Assembly: GCA_902787975.1 (NCBI GenBank)
Contig: CADAIP010000002.1
Span: forward strand, 62,001-126,000
Reading direction: 5' to 3'
Length of the DNA: 64,000 bases
DNA from: Oscillospiraceae bacterium
Lineage (GTDB): Bacteria; Bacillota; Clostridia; Saccharofermentanales; Saccharofermentanaceae
This document shows, piece by piece, positions 8,722 through 18,191 of this stretch; the first letter of the stretch is position 1, and every line of letters starts with the position of its first letter. Under the pieces are notes generated by a model, which was given only the letters and a program-made list of their open reading frames with translations, did not search any database and was not told the origin of the DNA. Both the position numbers and the translations under genes were made by a program.

Positions 8722-9738
8722 TCAGAAAGACTTCTTTGCGGTTTCCACTGTCTCAATAACCTTATCACACCACTTATCGAATTCAGGGTCTTCTGTCATA
8801 CACTCCTTATGATTGAGGATATACTCAAGAGCGATCCTCACTCCTTTATGAAGAGGAACATTAGTCTTAAGATCAGGCGCAAGCTTCTTTATCTTTGAAT
8901 TGTCGAAAGAAACGGATACCGCCTTATCACCAATAAGACTTCCTTCAAAGTCATATTCAGGTCCTACGGCATTAAGGAATTCAGAGGATACATGATAAGC
9001 ATTAAGCTCTACACCCAAAGCATCAGCTATAGTCTGATAGATCTGATTCCATGTAAGGACTTCATCACCCGTAATCTGGAATGCTTCACCGATTGCGTGA
9101 CGGTTGCCCATAAGCGCAGTGTATCCGACTGCAAAGTCCTCGTTAAATGTAAGGTGCCACAAAGATTCTCCGTCACCGTGAATGATTACGGGTCTTCCCT
9201 CCATCATTCTCTTAATGACCTGCCATGAGCCGTTCTTGCCGTGAACACCAAGAGGGATGTTTCTTTCATCGTATGTATGGCTGGGTCTTACAATAGTTAC
9301 CGGGAATTTGTCTTCTCTATAACGGGCCATAAGATACTCTTCACATGCGATCTTATTTCTGGAATATTCCCAATGAGGGTTAGCAAGCGTTGTTCCCTCT
9401 GTAATGATATGGCTTGCAGCAGGCTTGTTGTATGCCGAAGCAGAACTGATATAGATATACTGCTTAGTCCTGTCCTTAAAAAGCCTGAAGTCTCTTTCCA
9501 CCTGATCTACAGTAAATCCGATGAATTCACCTACAACATCAAATCTCATATCGCCAATTGCCTTGATAACGGCATCTTCATCGTTAATGTCACAAACTAT
9601 CTGGTGGACATTTTCCGGCACGGTATCTGCCCTATTGCCTCTGTTGATGAGCCATACTTCCCATAATTTATCTTTTGAAAGTCTTCTTACTATTGCGCTG
9701 CTGATAGTTCCTGTTCCGCCGATGAATAATGCTTTCAT
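8722..9738 (-). CDS. NAD(P)-dependent SDR epimerase/reductase of unknown substrate
   Basis: A 338-residue Rossmann-fold protein of the atypical/extended SDR superfamily. It opens with ALFIGGTGTISSAIVRRL (nucleotide-binding Gly-rich loop) and has YIYISSASAYNKPA in the active-site region, EYSRNKIACEEYL with a Tyr/Lys candidate pair, and VTIVRPSHTYDERNIP in the substrate region. The resemblance is to RNA-binding/isoflavone-reductase-like epimerases that are often annotated NAD-dependent epimerase/dehydratase. The frame is open to 9762, but the GGAGAT site fits the ATG at 9738 (MKALFIGG). Its promoter region is shared with the divergent queA operon. The substrate cannot be named. Confidence 0.82.
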   Translation of the reverse strand: MKALFIGGTGTISSAIVRRLSKDKLWEVWLINRGNRADTVPENVHQIVCDINDEDAVIKAIGDMRFDVVGEFIGFTVDQVERDFRLFKDRTKQYIYISSASAYNKPAASHIITEGTTLANPHWEYSRNKIACEEYLMARYREDKFPVTIVRPSHTYDERNIPLGVHGKNGSWQVIKRMMEGRPVIIHGDGESLWHLTFNEDFAVGYTALMGNRHAIGEAFQITGDEVLTWNQIYQTIADALGVELNAYHVSSEFLNAVGPEYDFEGSLIGDKAVSVSFDNSKIKKLAPDLKTNVPLHKGVRIALEYILNHKECMTEDPEFDKWCDKVIETVETAKKSF

Positions 9739-9890
9739 GGTAAATCTCCTTTTTAAGGTCAATTGGACCGATTAAAAGGATTTTAACAAACTAAAGAAAA
9801 GCATAATATCAAAAACAATATGTATTTAACGCATTTTCTTACATATTGTGTTAAACTTCTGTCGAAATATTTATATATAAAGGCAGAAAC

Positions 9891-10928
9891 ATGAAAACTT
9901 CTGATTTCTATTACGATTTACCTGAAAGACTGATAGCACAGGTTCCTACAAAGGACCGTCTTGCATCACGTCTTCTTGTGCTTGATAAAAAGACCGGCAA
10001 AGTTATTGACGGTCATTTCCCTGACATCAGAAATTATCTTCATAAAGGCGATGTACTCGTCATAAATAACACACGCGTAATTCCAGCAAGACTTCTCGGC
10101 GTACGTTCCGATACACAAAGTCCGGTAGAACTCCTTCTTTTAAAGAGGATCGATGATAATCACTGGGAAACTCTCGCCCGTCCCGGAAAGAAAGTAAGAG
10201 AAGGCAAACGAATGACCTTTATTCCCGGTGAACTCGAGGCTGAATGCGAACAGGTCCTTGAGAGCGGTAACCGTATTATCAGATTTGAATTTAAAGGCGT
10301 ATGGGAAGAAGTACTCGATAAGGCCGGAACGATCCCGCTCCCTCCTTACATCCATGAGAAACTTGATGACCCTGAACGTTATCAGACCGTATATTCAAAA
10401 GATGCTGGTTCAGCTGCGGCTCCCACGGCAGGTCTTCACTTTACAAAAGAACTCTTAGCCGAACTTAAAGACATGGGTGTAGAGATCGCAGAACTTACGC
10501 TTCATGTTGGCCTTGGAACATTCAGACCGGTCAAGGTTGACACAATCGAAGAACATGAGATGCATTCCGAATGGTATGACTTTCCCAAAGAAGCATCAGA
10601 TATCATCCGCAAAGCAAGAGCTGAAGGAAGACGCATCATATCAGTCGGAACAACTTCAACGAGAACGCTGGAGACAGTTGCTTCCAATGATCCGGAAATG
10701 ATGCCCGCTTCTGGTTATACGCAGATATTCATCTATCCCGGATACGAGTTTAAGTGCGTTAATTCTCTTATCACGAACTTCCATCTTCCTGAGTCTACAC
10801 TCATTATGCTCGTTTCTGCTCTTGCAGGAAGAGAGAATGTGCTTAACGCATATAAGCATGCCGTAGAAGAAGAATACAGATTCTTCTCATTCGGCGACGC
10901 TATGTTCATTACAGATTTGGAGAACTGA
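9891..10928 (+). CDS. queA: S-adenosylmethionine:tRNA ribosyltransferase-isomerase
   Basis: A 345-residue QueA, which transfers and isomerises the ribose of S-adenosylmethionine onto preQ1 at position 34 of tRNAs to give epoxyqueuosine. The opening [21 protein letters not shown] is diagnostic; further family blocks are [63 protein letters not shown] and [19 protein letters not shown] near the end. Length is as expected. It is the first gene of a unit with tgt: the queA stop is separated from the tgt ATG by a single base (TGATATG), which is the classical pairing of consecutive steps of queuosine synthesis. No preQ1 riboswitch is apparent in the 150 bases upstream. Confidence 0.97.
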   Translation: MKTSDFYYDLPERLIAQVPTKDRLASRLLVLDKKTGKVIDGHFPDIRNYLHKGDVLVINNTRVIPARLLGVRSDTQSPVELLLLKRIDDNHWETLARPGKKVREGKRMTFIPGELEAECEQVLESGNRIIRFEFKGVWEEVLDKAGTIPLPPYIHEKLDDPERYQTVYSKDAGSAAAPTAGLHFTKELLAELKDMGVEIAELTLHVGLGTFRPVKVDTIEEHEMHSEWYDFPKEASDIIRKARAEGRRIISVGTTSTRTLETVASNDPEMMPASGYTQIFIYPGYEFKCVNSLITNFHLPESTLIMLVSALAGRENVLNAYKHAVEEEYRFFSFGDAMFITDLEN

Positions 10929-10929
10929 T

Positions 10930-12048
10930 ATGTCTAACTATCCCGTTTGGTACGAACACATTCATACATGCGCTCAGACCGGTGCAAGACTCGGTAAGGT
11001 CCACACTCCCCACGGGACTTTCATGACACCTGCCTTTATGCCTGTAGGAACACAGGCTTCCATTAAAGGCATGAGTCCTGAAGAAGTTTACGGCATGGGA
11101 GCAGGCATCATGCTCTCAAATACTTATCATCTATGGCTCAGACCCGGCAGCGACATTGTTGCCAAGGCCGGAGGACTTCACAAATTCATGAACTGGAAAG
11201 GTGCTATCCTTACTGACAGCGGCGGATTCCAGGTCTTCTCTCTTGCTAAGCCGAAGGATGTTAAAGAGGACGGCGTTAAATTCAGTTCTCACATCGATGG
11301 CAGAAAATTATTCCTTACACCTGAGATCTCCATGCAGGTACAGAATGACCTGGGTGCAGATATCATCATGGCTTTCGATGAGTGCTGCCCTTACCCTTGC
11401 GATCATGCATATGCAGACAGATCACAGGCTAAGACCACAAGATGGCTCGAGAGGTGCATCGAAGCACACAAAAGACCTGACGAACAGGCTCTTTTCGGCA
11501 TCATTCAGGGATCTATGTATCCTGACCTCCGTAAGAAGAGCGCTGATGCCATCACTTCATTTGATCTTCCTGGTTTTGCTATAGGCGGCATTTCCGTAGG
11601 TGAACCTAAAAATCTCTTTCTCGACATGATCGATTGCACAGTTCCTCTCATGCCTGAAGAAAAGCCCCGCTACTTAATGGGTGTCGGTACTCCCGATTAC
11701 CTCATCGAAGGCGCTTGCAGAGGCGTTGATATGTTCGACTGCGTACTCCCTACAAGAATGGGCAGACACGGAACTATCCTCACCGATTACGGTAAAAAGA
11801 TCATCAGAGATAAAAAATTCGCAGAAGATTTCGGTCCTATGGATCCTGACTGCAACTGCTATGCGTGCACCAATTTCACAAGCGCATATGTAAGACATCT
11901 GATAAAGGCAAATGAGATGTTCGGATTAAGACTTTGCACTTACCACAACATCTACTTCCTCCTGATGCTCATGGAAAGGATCCGTCAGGCTATCGCCGAG
12001 GACAGACTCGGAGACTTCAGAAAAGAATTTTACGAGCGTTTGGGCTGA
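10930..12048 (+). CDS. tgt: tRNA-guanine transglycosylase
   Basis: A 372-residue Tgt, which exchanges guanine-34 of tRNAs with GUN anticodons for preQ1. The catalytic and substrate residues are visible: the first aspartate in [12 protein letters not shown], the nucleophile region [12 protein letters not shown], and the base-recognition block GGISVGEP. The zinc site is intact: [16 protein letters not shown]...H, three cysteines and a distal histidine (CTYHNIYF). It is between queA and a GH3 glycosidase, joined to both by one-base gaps. Confidence 0.97.
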   Translation: MSNYPVWYEHIHTCAQTGARLGKVHTPHGTFMTPAFMPVGTQASIKGMSPEEVYGMGAGIMLSNTYHLWLRPGSDIVAKAGGLHKFMNWKGAILTDSGGFQVFSLAKPKDVKEDGVKFSSHIDGRKLFLTPEISMQVQNDLGADIIMAFDECCPYPCDHAYADRSQAKTTRWLERCIEAHKRPDEQALFGIIQGSMYPDLRKKSADAITSFDLPGFAIGGISVGEPKNLFLDMIDCTVPLMPEEKPRYLMGVGTPDYLIEGACRGVDMFDCVLPTRMGRHGTILTDYGKKIIRDKKFAEDFGPMDPDCNCYACTNFTSAYVRHLIKANEMFGLRLCTYHNIYFLLMLMERIRQAIAEDRLGDFRKEFYERLG

Positions 12049-12049
12049 T

Positions 12050-14464
12050 ATGAAGCCAGTAATCTATGCATCAACATCTCCCGCTATAAGCGAACGAGAG
12101 ACATATCACAGTGAACTTGCCAGAAAGATCTGCGCAGAAGGAATTGTCCTGCTCGAAAATAAGGGCATCCTCCCTCTTAAAACCAAAAAGGTGGCTTTAT
12201 ATGGTGCCGGTGCCCGCCACACATCTTTCGGTGGAACGGGTTCAGGAGAAAACAATCCCAGATACTGTGTTACCGTTGAAGAAGGTCTTCAGTTGGCAGG
12301 TATTGAAATCGTATCAAACAAATGGCTTAACGATTACGATGCACTTTTCGAGAGCGAGAGTGATAAATACCATGAAAAGCTTTCCAAAGCTTTAAAGAAA
12401 GTTCCTCTGGCTAAACGCATGGATTATGCAGCTGATAATCCGTTTTATCTGCCTGCCGGAAGAACGCTGGATTCTTCGGATACCATTTGCGATACTGCTG
12501 TTTATGTTCTCACAAGACAGGCCGGCGAAGGTGCTGACCGCAAAGACATTCCGGGCGATTACTACATTACCGATGAAGAAAAAGAACTGATGATCTCAAT
12601 AACGGAGCATCATCTGGATACAATACTCGTTCTTAACACCGGAAGCGTCATCGACTTGAAGTTCCTTGATTCTATCAAGTTCTCTGCTGTAATACTTTTG
12701 CTGCAAGGCGGAATGGAATCCGGCAATGCCATTGCTGACATAATTACAGGCAAAGTTAATCCTTCAGGCAGATTAGCCGACACGTGGGCTGACGCTTATG
12801 AAGATTACCCTTCCTCAGAGACATTCTCTGAACGCAATCCTGAGAAATATCAGGAAGACTACAGAGAAGGAATCTTTGTCGGATACCGTTGGTTCGACAA
12901 AAGGCACATCAAACCAAGATATCCTTTTGGTTACGGTTTAAGCTACACTGAATTCAAAGTCAGTTTTGAATCTTTATCAAATGAAGGATCCAATATAATT
13001 GTAACTGCTTCAGTTACAAATACCGGTAAAGCAGCCGGACGCGAAGTAGTAACGCTCTTCATGTCCTTTCCTGACAGTAATCATGTCCGTGAAGTCAGAA
13101 GTCTTACGGCATTTGCAAAGACATCGCTTCTAGAACCGGGTGACTCTGAACTTGTATCATTGGAATTCGACATTACGGATTTCGCAAGCTTTGATGAGAA
13201 AGCCTCCTGCTATATCCTCGAAAAAGGCGGATACATTTTACATCTCAACGGCAACCCCGAATGCATGGTCGTGCTTGACGGGAATTATATTACCGAGAAC
13301 GTTAAGTCAATGTTTAAACCTGATAGAAAGATTGAATTCTATCCTCAGGACAGAAATGCCATTGTTTCTTTATTGGACCCTTACGTGACATTAACTGCTT
13401 CTGATATTCATACAGTTACACATACTTACGATACTCCTGAGTTTGAGCACAGTGAAAAGATCGACAGCATTGTATCCGGTCTTTCAATCAAAGACATGAC
13501 ACATCTTATCATCGGAAGATCTTACTTAGGTCCTTTCCGACACAGGGTTTTCGGTGCTGTAGGATATACAACTTCAAAGCTGTACCACAAAGGAATTGAT
13601 GCAATGCCCATGGCAGACGGTCCTCAGGGTATTAACCTCACAAGAGTTTCAAAGAAGCCAAAGCATAATTTCTATGCAGTCCCTACACTTCCTTCTGCAA
13701 TGAGGAAAACACATAAGATTGCGGGAACAGAACCGCAATCCGGAAATAACAGATACTATCAATTCTGCACTTCCTGGCCATGCGAGACACTGGTTGCACA
13801 GACATGGGATACAGATCTTGCTTATCAGATGGGTGATGCAGTTGGTAAAGAAATGCTTGAATATGGTGTGGTTTTCTGGCTGGCACCTGCCCTGAACATA
13901 CACCGTAATCCTTTATGCGGCCGTAACTTCGAATACTATTCAGAAGATCCTGTCCTCACAGGAAACATGGCAGCAAGCATTACCCTGGGTGTACAGTCCC
14001 ACGAAGGATGCTACGTAACCTTAAAGCATTTTGCTGCTAATAACCTTGAAACAAACCGCAACATTTCTTCTTCAAATCTGGATGAAAAAACTTTAAGAGA
14101 GATCTATCTCAAAGCATTTAAGATTGCCGTTAAGAAAGCAAATCCGAGAAGTGTTATGTGCAGCTACAACAAGATCAACGGCATCTACACTGCTCTTGAT
14201 TATAATCTCCAGACCAATGTCTTAAGAAACGAATGGGGATTTGACGGAATCGTAATGACAGACTGGTTTGCAACAGGTCACGATGAGAGTCTCGATGAAC
14301 TCGGTTGTAAAGCAGGTACTGATCTCATCATGCCGGGAACTCCCATGATACCTTCCAAGATCAGAAAGGCATTAAAGAAAGGTCAGATCACCAAAGAGGA
14401 TATCGAGAGATCTGCTAGAAGAATAATCAAGCTGGCATTGGAAAGCCACACAAACGGAAATTAA
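12050..14464 (+). CDS. Family 3 glycoside hydrolase with reversed domain order (beta-glucosidase type)
   Basis: An 804-residue GH3 enzyme. The domains are in the reversed order: the (alpha/beta)6 domain comes first (about 20-265, with TSFGGTGSGENN and the acid/base candidate Glu160 in QAGEGADRKD), then a fibronectin-III-like domain (about 285-395), and the TIM-barrel domain last (about 480-790). The barrel holds the conserved Lys659-His660 (TLKHFAANN) and the nucleophile Asp738 in GIVMTDWFATG. This order is known from beta-glucosidases of rumen clostridia such as Ruminococcus and Butyrivibrio. No signal peptide is seen, so it should act on imported oligosaccharides or glucosides. Its ATG is one base after the tgt stop. 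The substrate is not certain: xylosides or glucuronides are possible. Confidence 0.92.
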   Translation: MKPVIYASTSPAISERETYHSELARKICAEGIVLLENKGILPLKTKKVALYGAGARHTSFGGTGSGENNPRYCVTVEEGLQLAGIEIVSNKWLNDYDALFESESDKYHEKLSKALKKVPLAKRMDYAADNPFYLPAGRTLDSSDTICDTAVYVLTRQAGEGADRKDIPGDYYITDEEKELMISITEHHLDTILVLNTGSVIDLKFLDSIKFSAVILLLQGGMESGNAIADIITGKVNPSGRLADTWADAYEDYPSSETFSERNPEKYQEDYREGIFVGYRWFDKRHIKPRYPFGYGLSYTEFKVSFESLSNEGSNIIVTASVTNTGKAAGREVVTLFMSFPDSNHVREVRSLTAFAKTSLLEPGDSELVSLEFDITDFASFDEKASCYILEKGGYILHLNGNPECMVVLDGNYITENVKSMFKPDRKIEFYPQDRNAIVSLLDPYVTLTASDIHTVTHTYDTPEFEHSEKIDSIVSGLSIKDMTHLIIGRSYLGPFRHRVFGAVGYTTSKLYHKGIDAMPMADGPQGINLTRVSKKPKHNFYAVPTLPSAMRKTHKIAGTEPQSGNNRYYQFCTSWPCETLVAQTWDTDLAYQMGDAVGKEMLEYGVVFWLAPALNIHRNPLCGRNFEYYSEDPVLTGNMAASITLGVQSHEGCYVTLKHFAANNLETNRNISSSNLDEKTLREIYLKAFKIAVKKANPRSVMCSYNKINGIYTALDYNLQTNVLRNEWGFDGIVMTDWFATGHDESLDELGCKAGTDLIMPGTPMIPSKIRKALKKGQITKEDIERSARRIIKLALESHTNGN

Positions 14465-15000
14465 CTGTTTAATTTAAGAGTAACTGCCGACAGATTTCCG
14501 CACTTGAGCTGTGTCTGGTCAGATATGCGGCGGACCATCATATTCATCCAGTCATCACAGGAACCTGCAACGAGAGCATCAGCAAGAATACCTTCGTCAT
14601 TAAGCGACTTGAAGAAGTTGGAAGTAGCACAAACGATCCTGTCATCAGAGGACAATCCGAAATAGCCGTTAGGAAGCAGGCTTATTTGTCCCTGCCTTAC
14701 TATCTTTGCACATACGGAACCTCTTCTGATGCTTTCGATTCCTTTATTCTCTACACGAAGGATAAGATACTCGGAATCTTCATCAAGACATTCTTCAAAT
14801 ACACTATTAAGATAATCAATACTCTTACTTCCTTCTTCACTGGTTAGGATTTCCGAAAACAAAAGGGACTGGCTTTTAGGTGAATCGATCTTACTGCCGT
14901 TGAAAATAGCAACAGTAAGATTGGGAACGAGTCTTAAAAAGACCTCATCCTTATATTCTTCTTCGGCACCTCTGTGCTTAAAAGTGTAATACTCTATCAA
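14461..15000 (-). CDS. Probable degenerate PP2C-like protein, partner of the upstream phosphatase
   Basis: A 179-residue protein of no recognised family. It starts at TTG (14998-15000), supported by a GAGGAG site six bases upstream, and overlaps the phosphatase stop codon (TTGA). Read against its neighbour, several blocks appear in the same order with the acidic residues lost: LTVAIFNGSKI versus LVAACSDGMGG (Asn34 for Asp), IRRGSVCAKIV versus YSLGDSNIILI, DRIVCATSNFF versus DIIIVSSDGVT (residues 126-128, Thr-Ser-Asn in place of Ser-Asp-Gly) and GNLSAVTLKL versus DNYSAVVIKM (Gly168 for Asp). This alignment was made by eye. If right, it cannot bind the two metals and would be a pseudophosphatase. 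Its stop overlaps that of the convergent GH3 gene. Confidence 0.6.
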   Translation of the reverse strand: MIEYYTFKHRGAEEEYKDEVFLRLVPNLTVAIFNGSKIDSPKSQSLLFSEILTSEEGSKSIDYLNSVFEECLDEDSEYLILRVENKGIESIRRGSVCAKIVRQGQISLLPNGYFGLSSDDRIVCATSNFFKSLNDEGILADALVAGSCDDWMNMMVRRISDQTQLKCGNLSAVTLKLNS

Positions 15001-15893
15001 ATAAAGCTCCTCTTCATCTTAATGACTACAGCAGAATAATTATCCTGTCTCGGATTCTTCCTCGACTTAACGCCATACTTTATTGTTCTTGCTATACCCG
15101 TAGCATTCTGGTCAAAATGAATATGATTAACGATCCTGTTAAGCGGCATCGAATCTGTGACACCGTCTGAACTGACAATAATGATATCATTCTCGATCAG
15201 TCTTAAAGGACGTGATGTCATTTGCACCTTACAGTTAAGGTTTCCGACAAAATCTATCAGACCTTTTGCTCTTGAATCCCTGTAAGCATCAGATGTATCA
15301 AGACCGCCTTCAGCAAGTTTCCTGATCATTAGCGTTACATAATTTTGTTTGTGATTCAGAAGTGTCGCACGGTTATTTCTAATCAGTATTATGTTACTGT
15401 CGCCGAGACTGTAGAAATTCATGTAATCATCCATGATATGAACCATTACAAGAGTCGCACCGGCTCCTAAGTGATACTGCTCATAAACCTGATTGGAAAT
15501 ATCTGAAATTATCGCAGCATTGTCTGCCTGTGAATCAAACTGATAAGGGAAGTTCTCACGAAGAGAATCAGTAACAAACTTTGATACAACTTCTCCGTTT
15601 AACAGACCGCCCATTCCGTCTGAACATGCTGCTACAAGCCCGGTCTGATCCAGTTTATCCATCGGGGAAATATAGATAGAATCTTCCTGATCCTCTCTTT
15701 TGCCTTTCTCATGGAAATAAGCAACATCACAGCTAAGATTTACTTTCTCTTTATGTCTGGTGGTATAGATATTAGTCTTGAAAAGCGTGTAAAGCGCAAT
15801 TACAACGAATGATACAAAGGCAACAACGAATAATACCAAGGCAATAATAATTGCACGAACGGTTTCATCTGTTAATAGACTGAAATCATACAT
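14997..15893 (-). CDS. Membrane-anchored PP2C-family serine/threonine phosphatase
   Basis: A 298-residue PPM/PP2C phosphatase with one N-terminal membrane span (about 13-37) that places the catalytic domain in the cytoplasm. The metal-binding acidic residues are present: Asp71 in GKREDQEDS, Asp92 in ACSDGMGG, the GDS of YSLGDSNII, Asp243 in VSSDGVTDS and Asp284 in RQDNYSAV. GAGATLVMVHI is the conserved threonine-containing strand. It would remove phosphate from Ser/Thr residues, as PrpC and Stp do opposite PASTA kinases, but no kinase gene is adjacent; the neighbours are a polytopic membrane protein upstream and the degenerate paralogue downstream. So a dedicated membrane signalling unit is possible. 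Confidence 0.88.
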   Translation of the reverse strand: MYDFSLLTDETVRAIIIALVLFVVAFVSFVVIALYTLFKTNIYTTRHKEKVNLSCDVAYFHEKGKREDQEDSIYISPMDKLDQTGLVAACSDGMGGLLNGEVVSKFVTDSLRENFPYQFDSQADNAAIISDISNQVYEQYHLGAGATLVMVHIMDDYMNFYSLGDSNIILIRNNRATLLNHKQNYVTLMIRKLAEGGLDTSDAYRDSRAKGLIDFVGNLNCKVQMTSRPLRLIENDIIIVSSDGVTDSMPLNRIVNHIHFDQNATGIARTIKYGVKSRKNPRQDNYSAVVIKMKRSFI

Positions 15894-15986
15894 AGCTTAT
15901 ACCCTGCCGACCTGCCTTTATAAAGGGAATCTAATCTCTATATCAATTATCTCATAAACAAAAGATTTATCATCTTTTTCTAACAA

Positions 15987-16838
15987 TTACTCTTCTTTAG
16001 CTACAGCCACGTATTTTTCTATCAAACGACCGGTATAAAAAGAAAGAAAATACTGAACCCATGAGATTACAAGGAACGAATACAGGAACATAAAGATTCC
16101 AAGTGTCAGATAAGAAGCCGACATCAATAAAATAAATGGAATTATCACATAGAAAAGCATGATAACAAGACTTATTCCAAGACAAGGAACAAATCTGATA
16201 AGCATGAAAATGATCGCATTCTTATAGATCTTAACCAGTTTCAGGTCAGTCGATACAATAAGCGTATATACAAAGTTCTGGACCAGTATCAAAGCAAAGA
16301 GCAAAACTATAAACACCGCACCGATTATGGTTCCGATTCCGTTCTGGAAGTTCAGATAAAAACCGATAGCAAGCAATAAAACCGGTGTTAATACAATTCC
16401 AATTAACATCGATACCAAGCCCTTTTTCCAGTTATTCTTCATTCCTGATTTAAAACTGGTAAAGAATGATACGGAATTGTCATTGATTATATCTTTATAA
16501 ACCTGTGCAAACCCTGTCTGAAACGGACCGATGCAGACAAGAGTACTCGACAACAGGAACGTTATCAGGTAGAACACCAGGAATATATACAGTTGGATGA
16601 CTCCGTGATCATCGCCAGTTACGGGATCAATATATGAATTTACGTCTATGAAATGCGGAGCAATCCACGGAACGAAATATACTGCGATAACACCAGCAAG
16701 AATTATTGCAGGAATATTGAAGATAATAAACAATGCATTGGAAGCCATTAATCTTACAAGATTAGACCATCCGTTAATAAAGAACCTGGCTAATGGTCCT
16801 TTTGGTTTATTGGAAACTTCAGGATCAATTTGCGACAT
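15987..16838 (-). CDS. Polytopic membrane protein, possibly YesL-like (DUF624)
   Basis: A 283-residue integral membrane protein with about six predicted spans (for example about 32-55, 84-107, 138-165, 170-195, 215-245 and 250-275). The N-terminus PLARFFINGWSNLVRLMASNALFIIFNIPAI and the later pattern of paired spans resemble the YesL/DUF624 family, whose members often sit beside sugar uptake or regulatory genes; function is not established. It starts 6 bases past the trmFO stop and is followed 93 bases later by the PP2C gene. No catalytic motif is visible. The family assignment is tentative. Confidence 0.7.
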   Translation of the reverse strand: MSQIDPEVSNKPKGPLARFFINGWSNLVRLMASNALFIIFNIPAIILAGVIAVYFVPWIAPHFIDVNSYIDPVTGDDHGVIQLYIFLVFYLITFLLSSTLVCIGPFQTGFAQVYKDIINDNSVSFFTSFKSGMKNNWKKGLVSMLIGIVLTPVLLLAIGFYLNFQNGIGTIIGAVFIVLLFALILVQNFVYTLIVSTDLKLVKIYKNAIIFMLIRFVPCLGISLVIMLFYVIIPFILLMSASYLTLGIFMFLYSFLVISWVQYFLSFYTGRLIEKYVAVAKEE

Positions 16839-16844
16839 GACAGT

Positions 16845-18191
16845 TTATTTGGAAGTCAGCTCTTCAACACTCTTCTCGAAGAGCTCAAGATGCTCTAATG
16901 CCCTGTCAGCAATTGCGTTGTTCTTATCCTTCTTTCCTGTCTTCCCCTTAAATCTTCCTTCGATCGGAGTTACGATTCCGAAGTTTGCATTCATGGGCTG
17001 GAACTTCTTAATATGAGGATCAGAAACATATAAAGCCATCGAACCGATAACCGTGCATGCATCAGGTTCATATGTCGGCTCGATTCCAAGTGCTCTCTGC
17101 GCAGCATAGAAGCCTGCCATAAATCCGGAAGCAGTTGATTCGATATACCCTTCTACACCAGTCATCTGACCTGCAAAGAAAATATCAGGCTTTTCTCTCA
17201 GACTGTAATGTGATGAGAGATACTTAGGCGAATTAAGGAATGTATTGCGGTGCATTACACCATATCTGGTATATTCTGCATTCTCAAGTCCGGGAATCAT
17301 GCCGAAGACACGCTTTTGTTCAGGCCACTTAAGTCTTGTCTGGAAACCAACGAGATTATACATGGTCTTTGCACGGTCATCCTGACGGAGCTGCAGACAC
17401 GCATATGGTTCCATGCCTGTCTTTGGATCAACAAGTCCGACCGGCTTTAACGGTCCGAATCTCATTGTATCAACACCTCTTTGGGCCATGACTTCAATAG
17501 GCATACAGCCTTCGAACACGATCTCTCTGTCAAAGTTTTTAACCTCTGCCCTCTCGGCATTAACAAGCTCTTCTCTGAATGCAAGATATTCTTCTTTGGT
17601 CATTGGACAGTTGATATAATCATCTCCACCCTTACCATATCTGGATGCTCTGAATGCCTTAGACATGTCAATAGATTCACCGGTAACGATCGGAGCAGCG
17701 CTGTCAAAAAAATGAAGACCGGATGTATCACCGGTTACTTTAAGGATATCTTCAAAAAGATCTCCTTCGGTAAGAGGACCTGTAGCTACAATTACGATGC
17801 CTTCCTGAGGGATCTTGGGAACTTCGGCATTAATGACTTCGATTAGAGGATTATTCCTGATGGATTCGGTGATGTATCCGGAAAACTCATCTCTGTCCAC
17901 AGCCAAAGCTCCACCGGCAGGAATACTCGCTCTGTCAGCAGATTCCATGATAAGTGAACCCAGGCGCCTCAATTCTTCCTTAAGAAGACCGATGGCATTC
18001 TCCCTGGAAGCAGCTCTCAAAGAATTACTGCAGACCAATTCCGCAAAATTCTGTGAATGATGTGCAGGGCTGTATTTAACAGGCTTCATCTCATAAAGCT
18101 TTACATGTACGCCTGCACGCGCGCAGATATTAGCGGCTTCAGAGCCTGCAAGACCTGCGCCGATAATGGTGACCGTAGGATTATTCGTCAT
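16845..18191 (-). CDS. trmFO: Folate-dependent tRNA (uracil-5-)-methyltransferase TrmFO
   Basis: A 448-residue FAD enzyme that makes 5-methyluridine-54 in tRNA with methylenetetrahydrofolate as carbon donor. It begins with the FAD-binding [21 protein letters not shown] and continues with the TrmFO-specific blocks [54 protein letters not shown] ([15 protein letters not shown]) and [11 protein letters not shown], ending with [16 protein letters not shown]. The frame can be opened at a GTG (18197), but the ATG ending at 18191 is preferred. The coding region overlaps the end of topA by about ten bases. The dprA-topA-trmFO order is common in Bacillota. Confidence 0.96.
   Translation of the reverse strand: MTNNPTVTIIGAGLAGSEAANICARAGVHVKLYEMKPVKYSPAHHSQNFAELVCSNSLRAASRENAIGLLKEELRRLGSLIMESADRASIPAGGALAVDRDEFSGYITESIRNNPLIEVINAEVPKIPQEGIVIVATGPLTEGDLFEDILKVTGDTSGLHFFDSAAPIVTGESIDMSKAFRASRYGKGGDDYINCPMTKEEYLAFREELVNAERAEVKNFDREIVFEGCMPIEVMAQRGVDTMRFGPLKPVGLVDPKTGMEPYACLQLRQDDRAKTMYNLVGFQTRLKWPEQKRVFGMIPGLENAEYTRYGVMHRNTFLNSPKYLSSHYSLREKPDIFFAGQMTGVEGYIESTASGFMAGFYAAQRALGIEPTYEPDACTVIGSMALYVSDPHIKKFQPMNANFGIVTPIEGRFKGKTGKKDKNNAIADRALEHLELFEKSVEELTSK

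Noticed and set aside
9763..9890. preQ1 riboswitch upstream of queA
   Set aside because: The region is AT-rich and no compact C-rich pseudoknot with an A-rich tail was found before the ribosome binding site.
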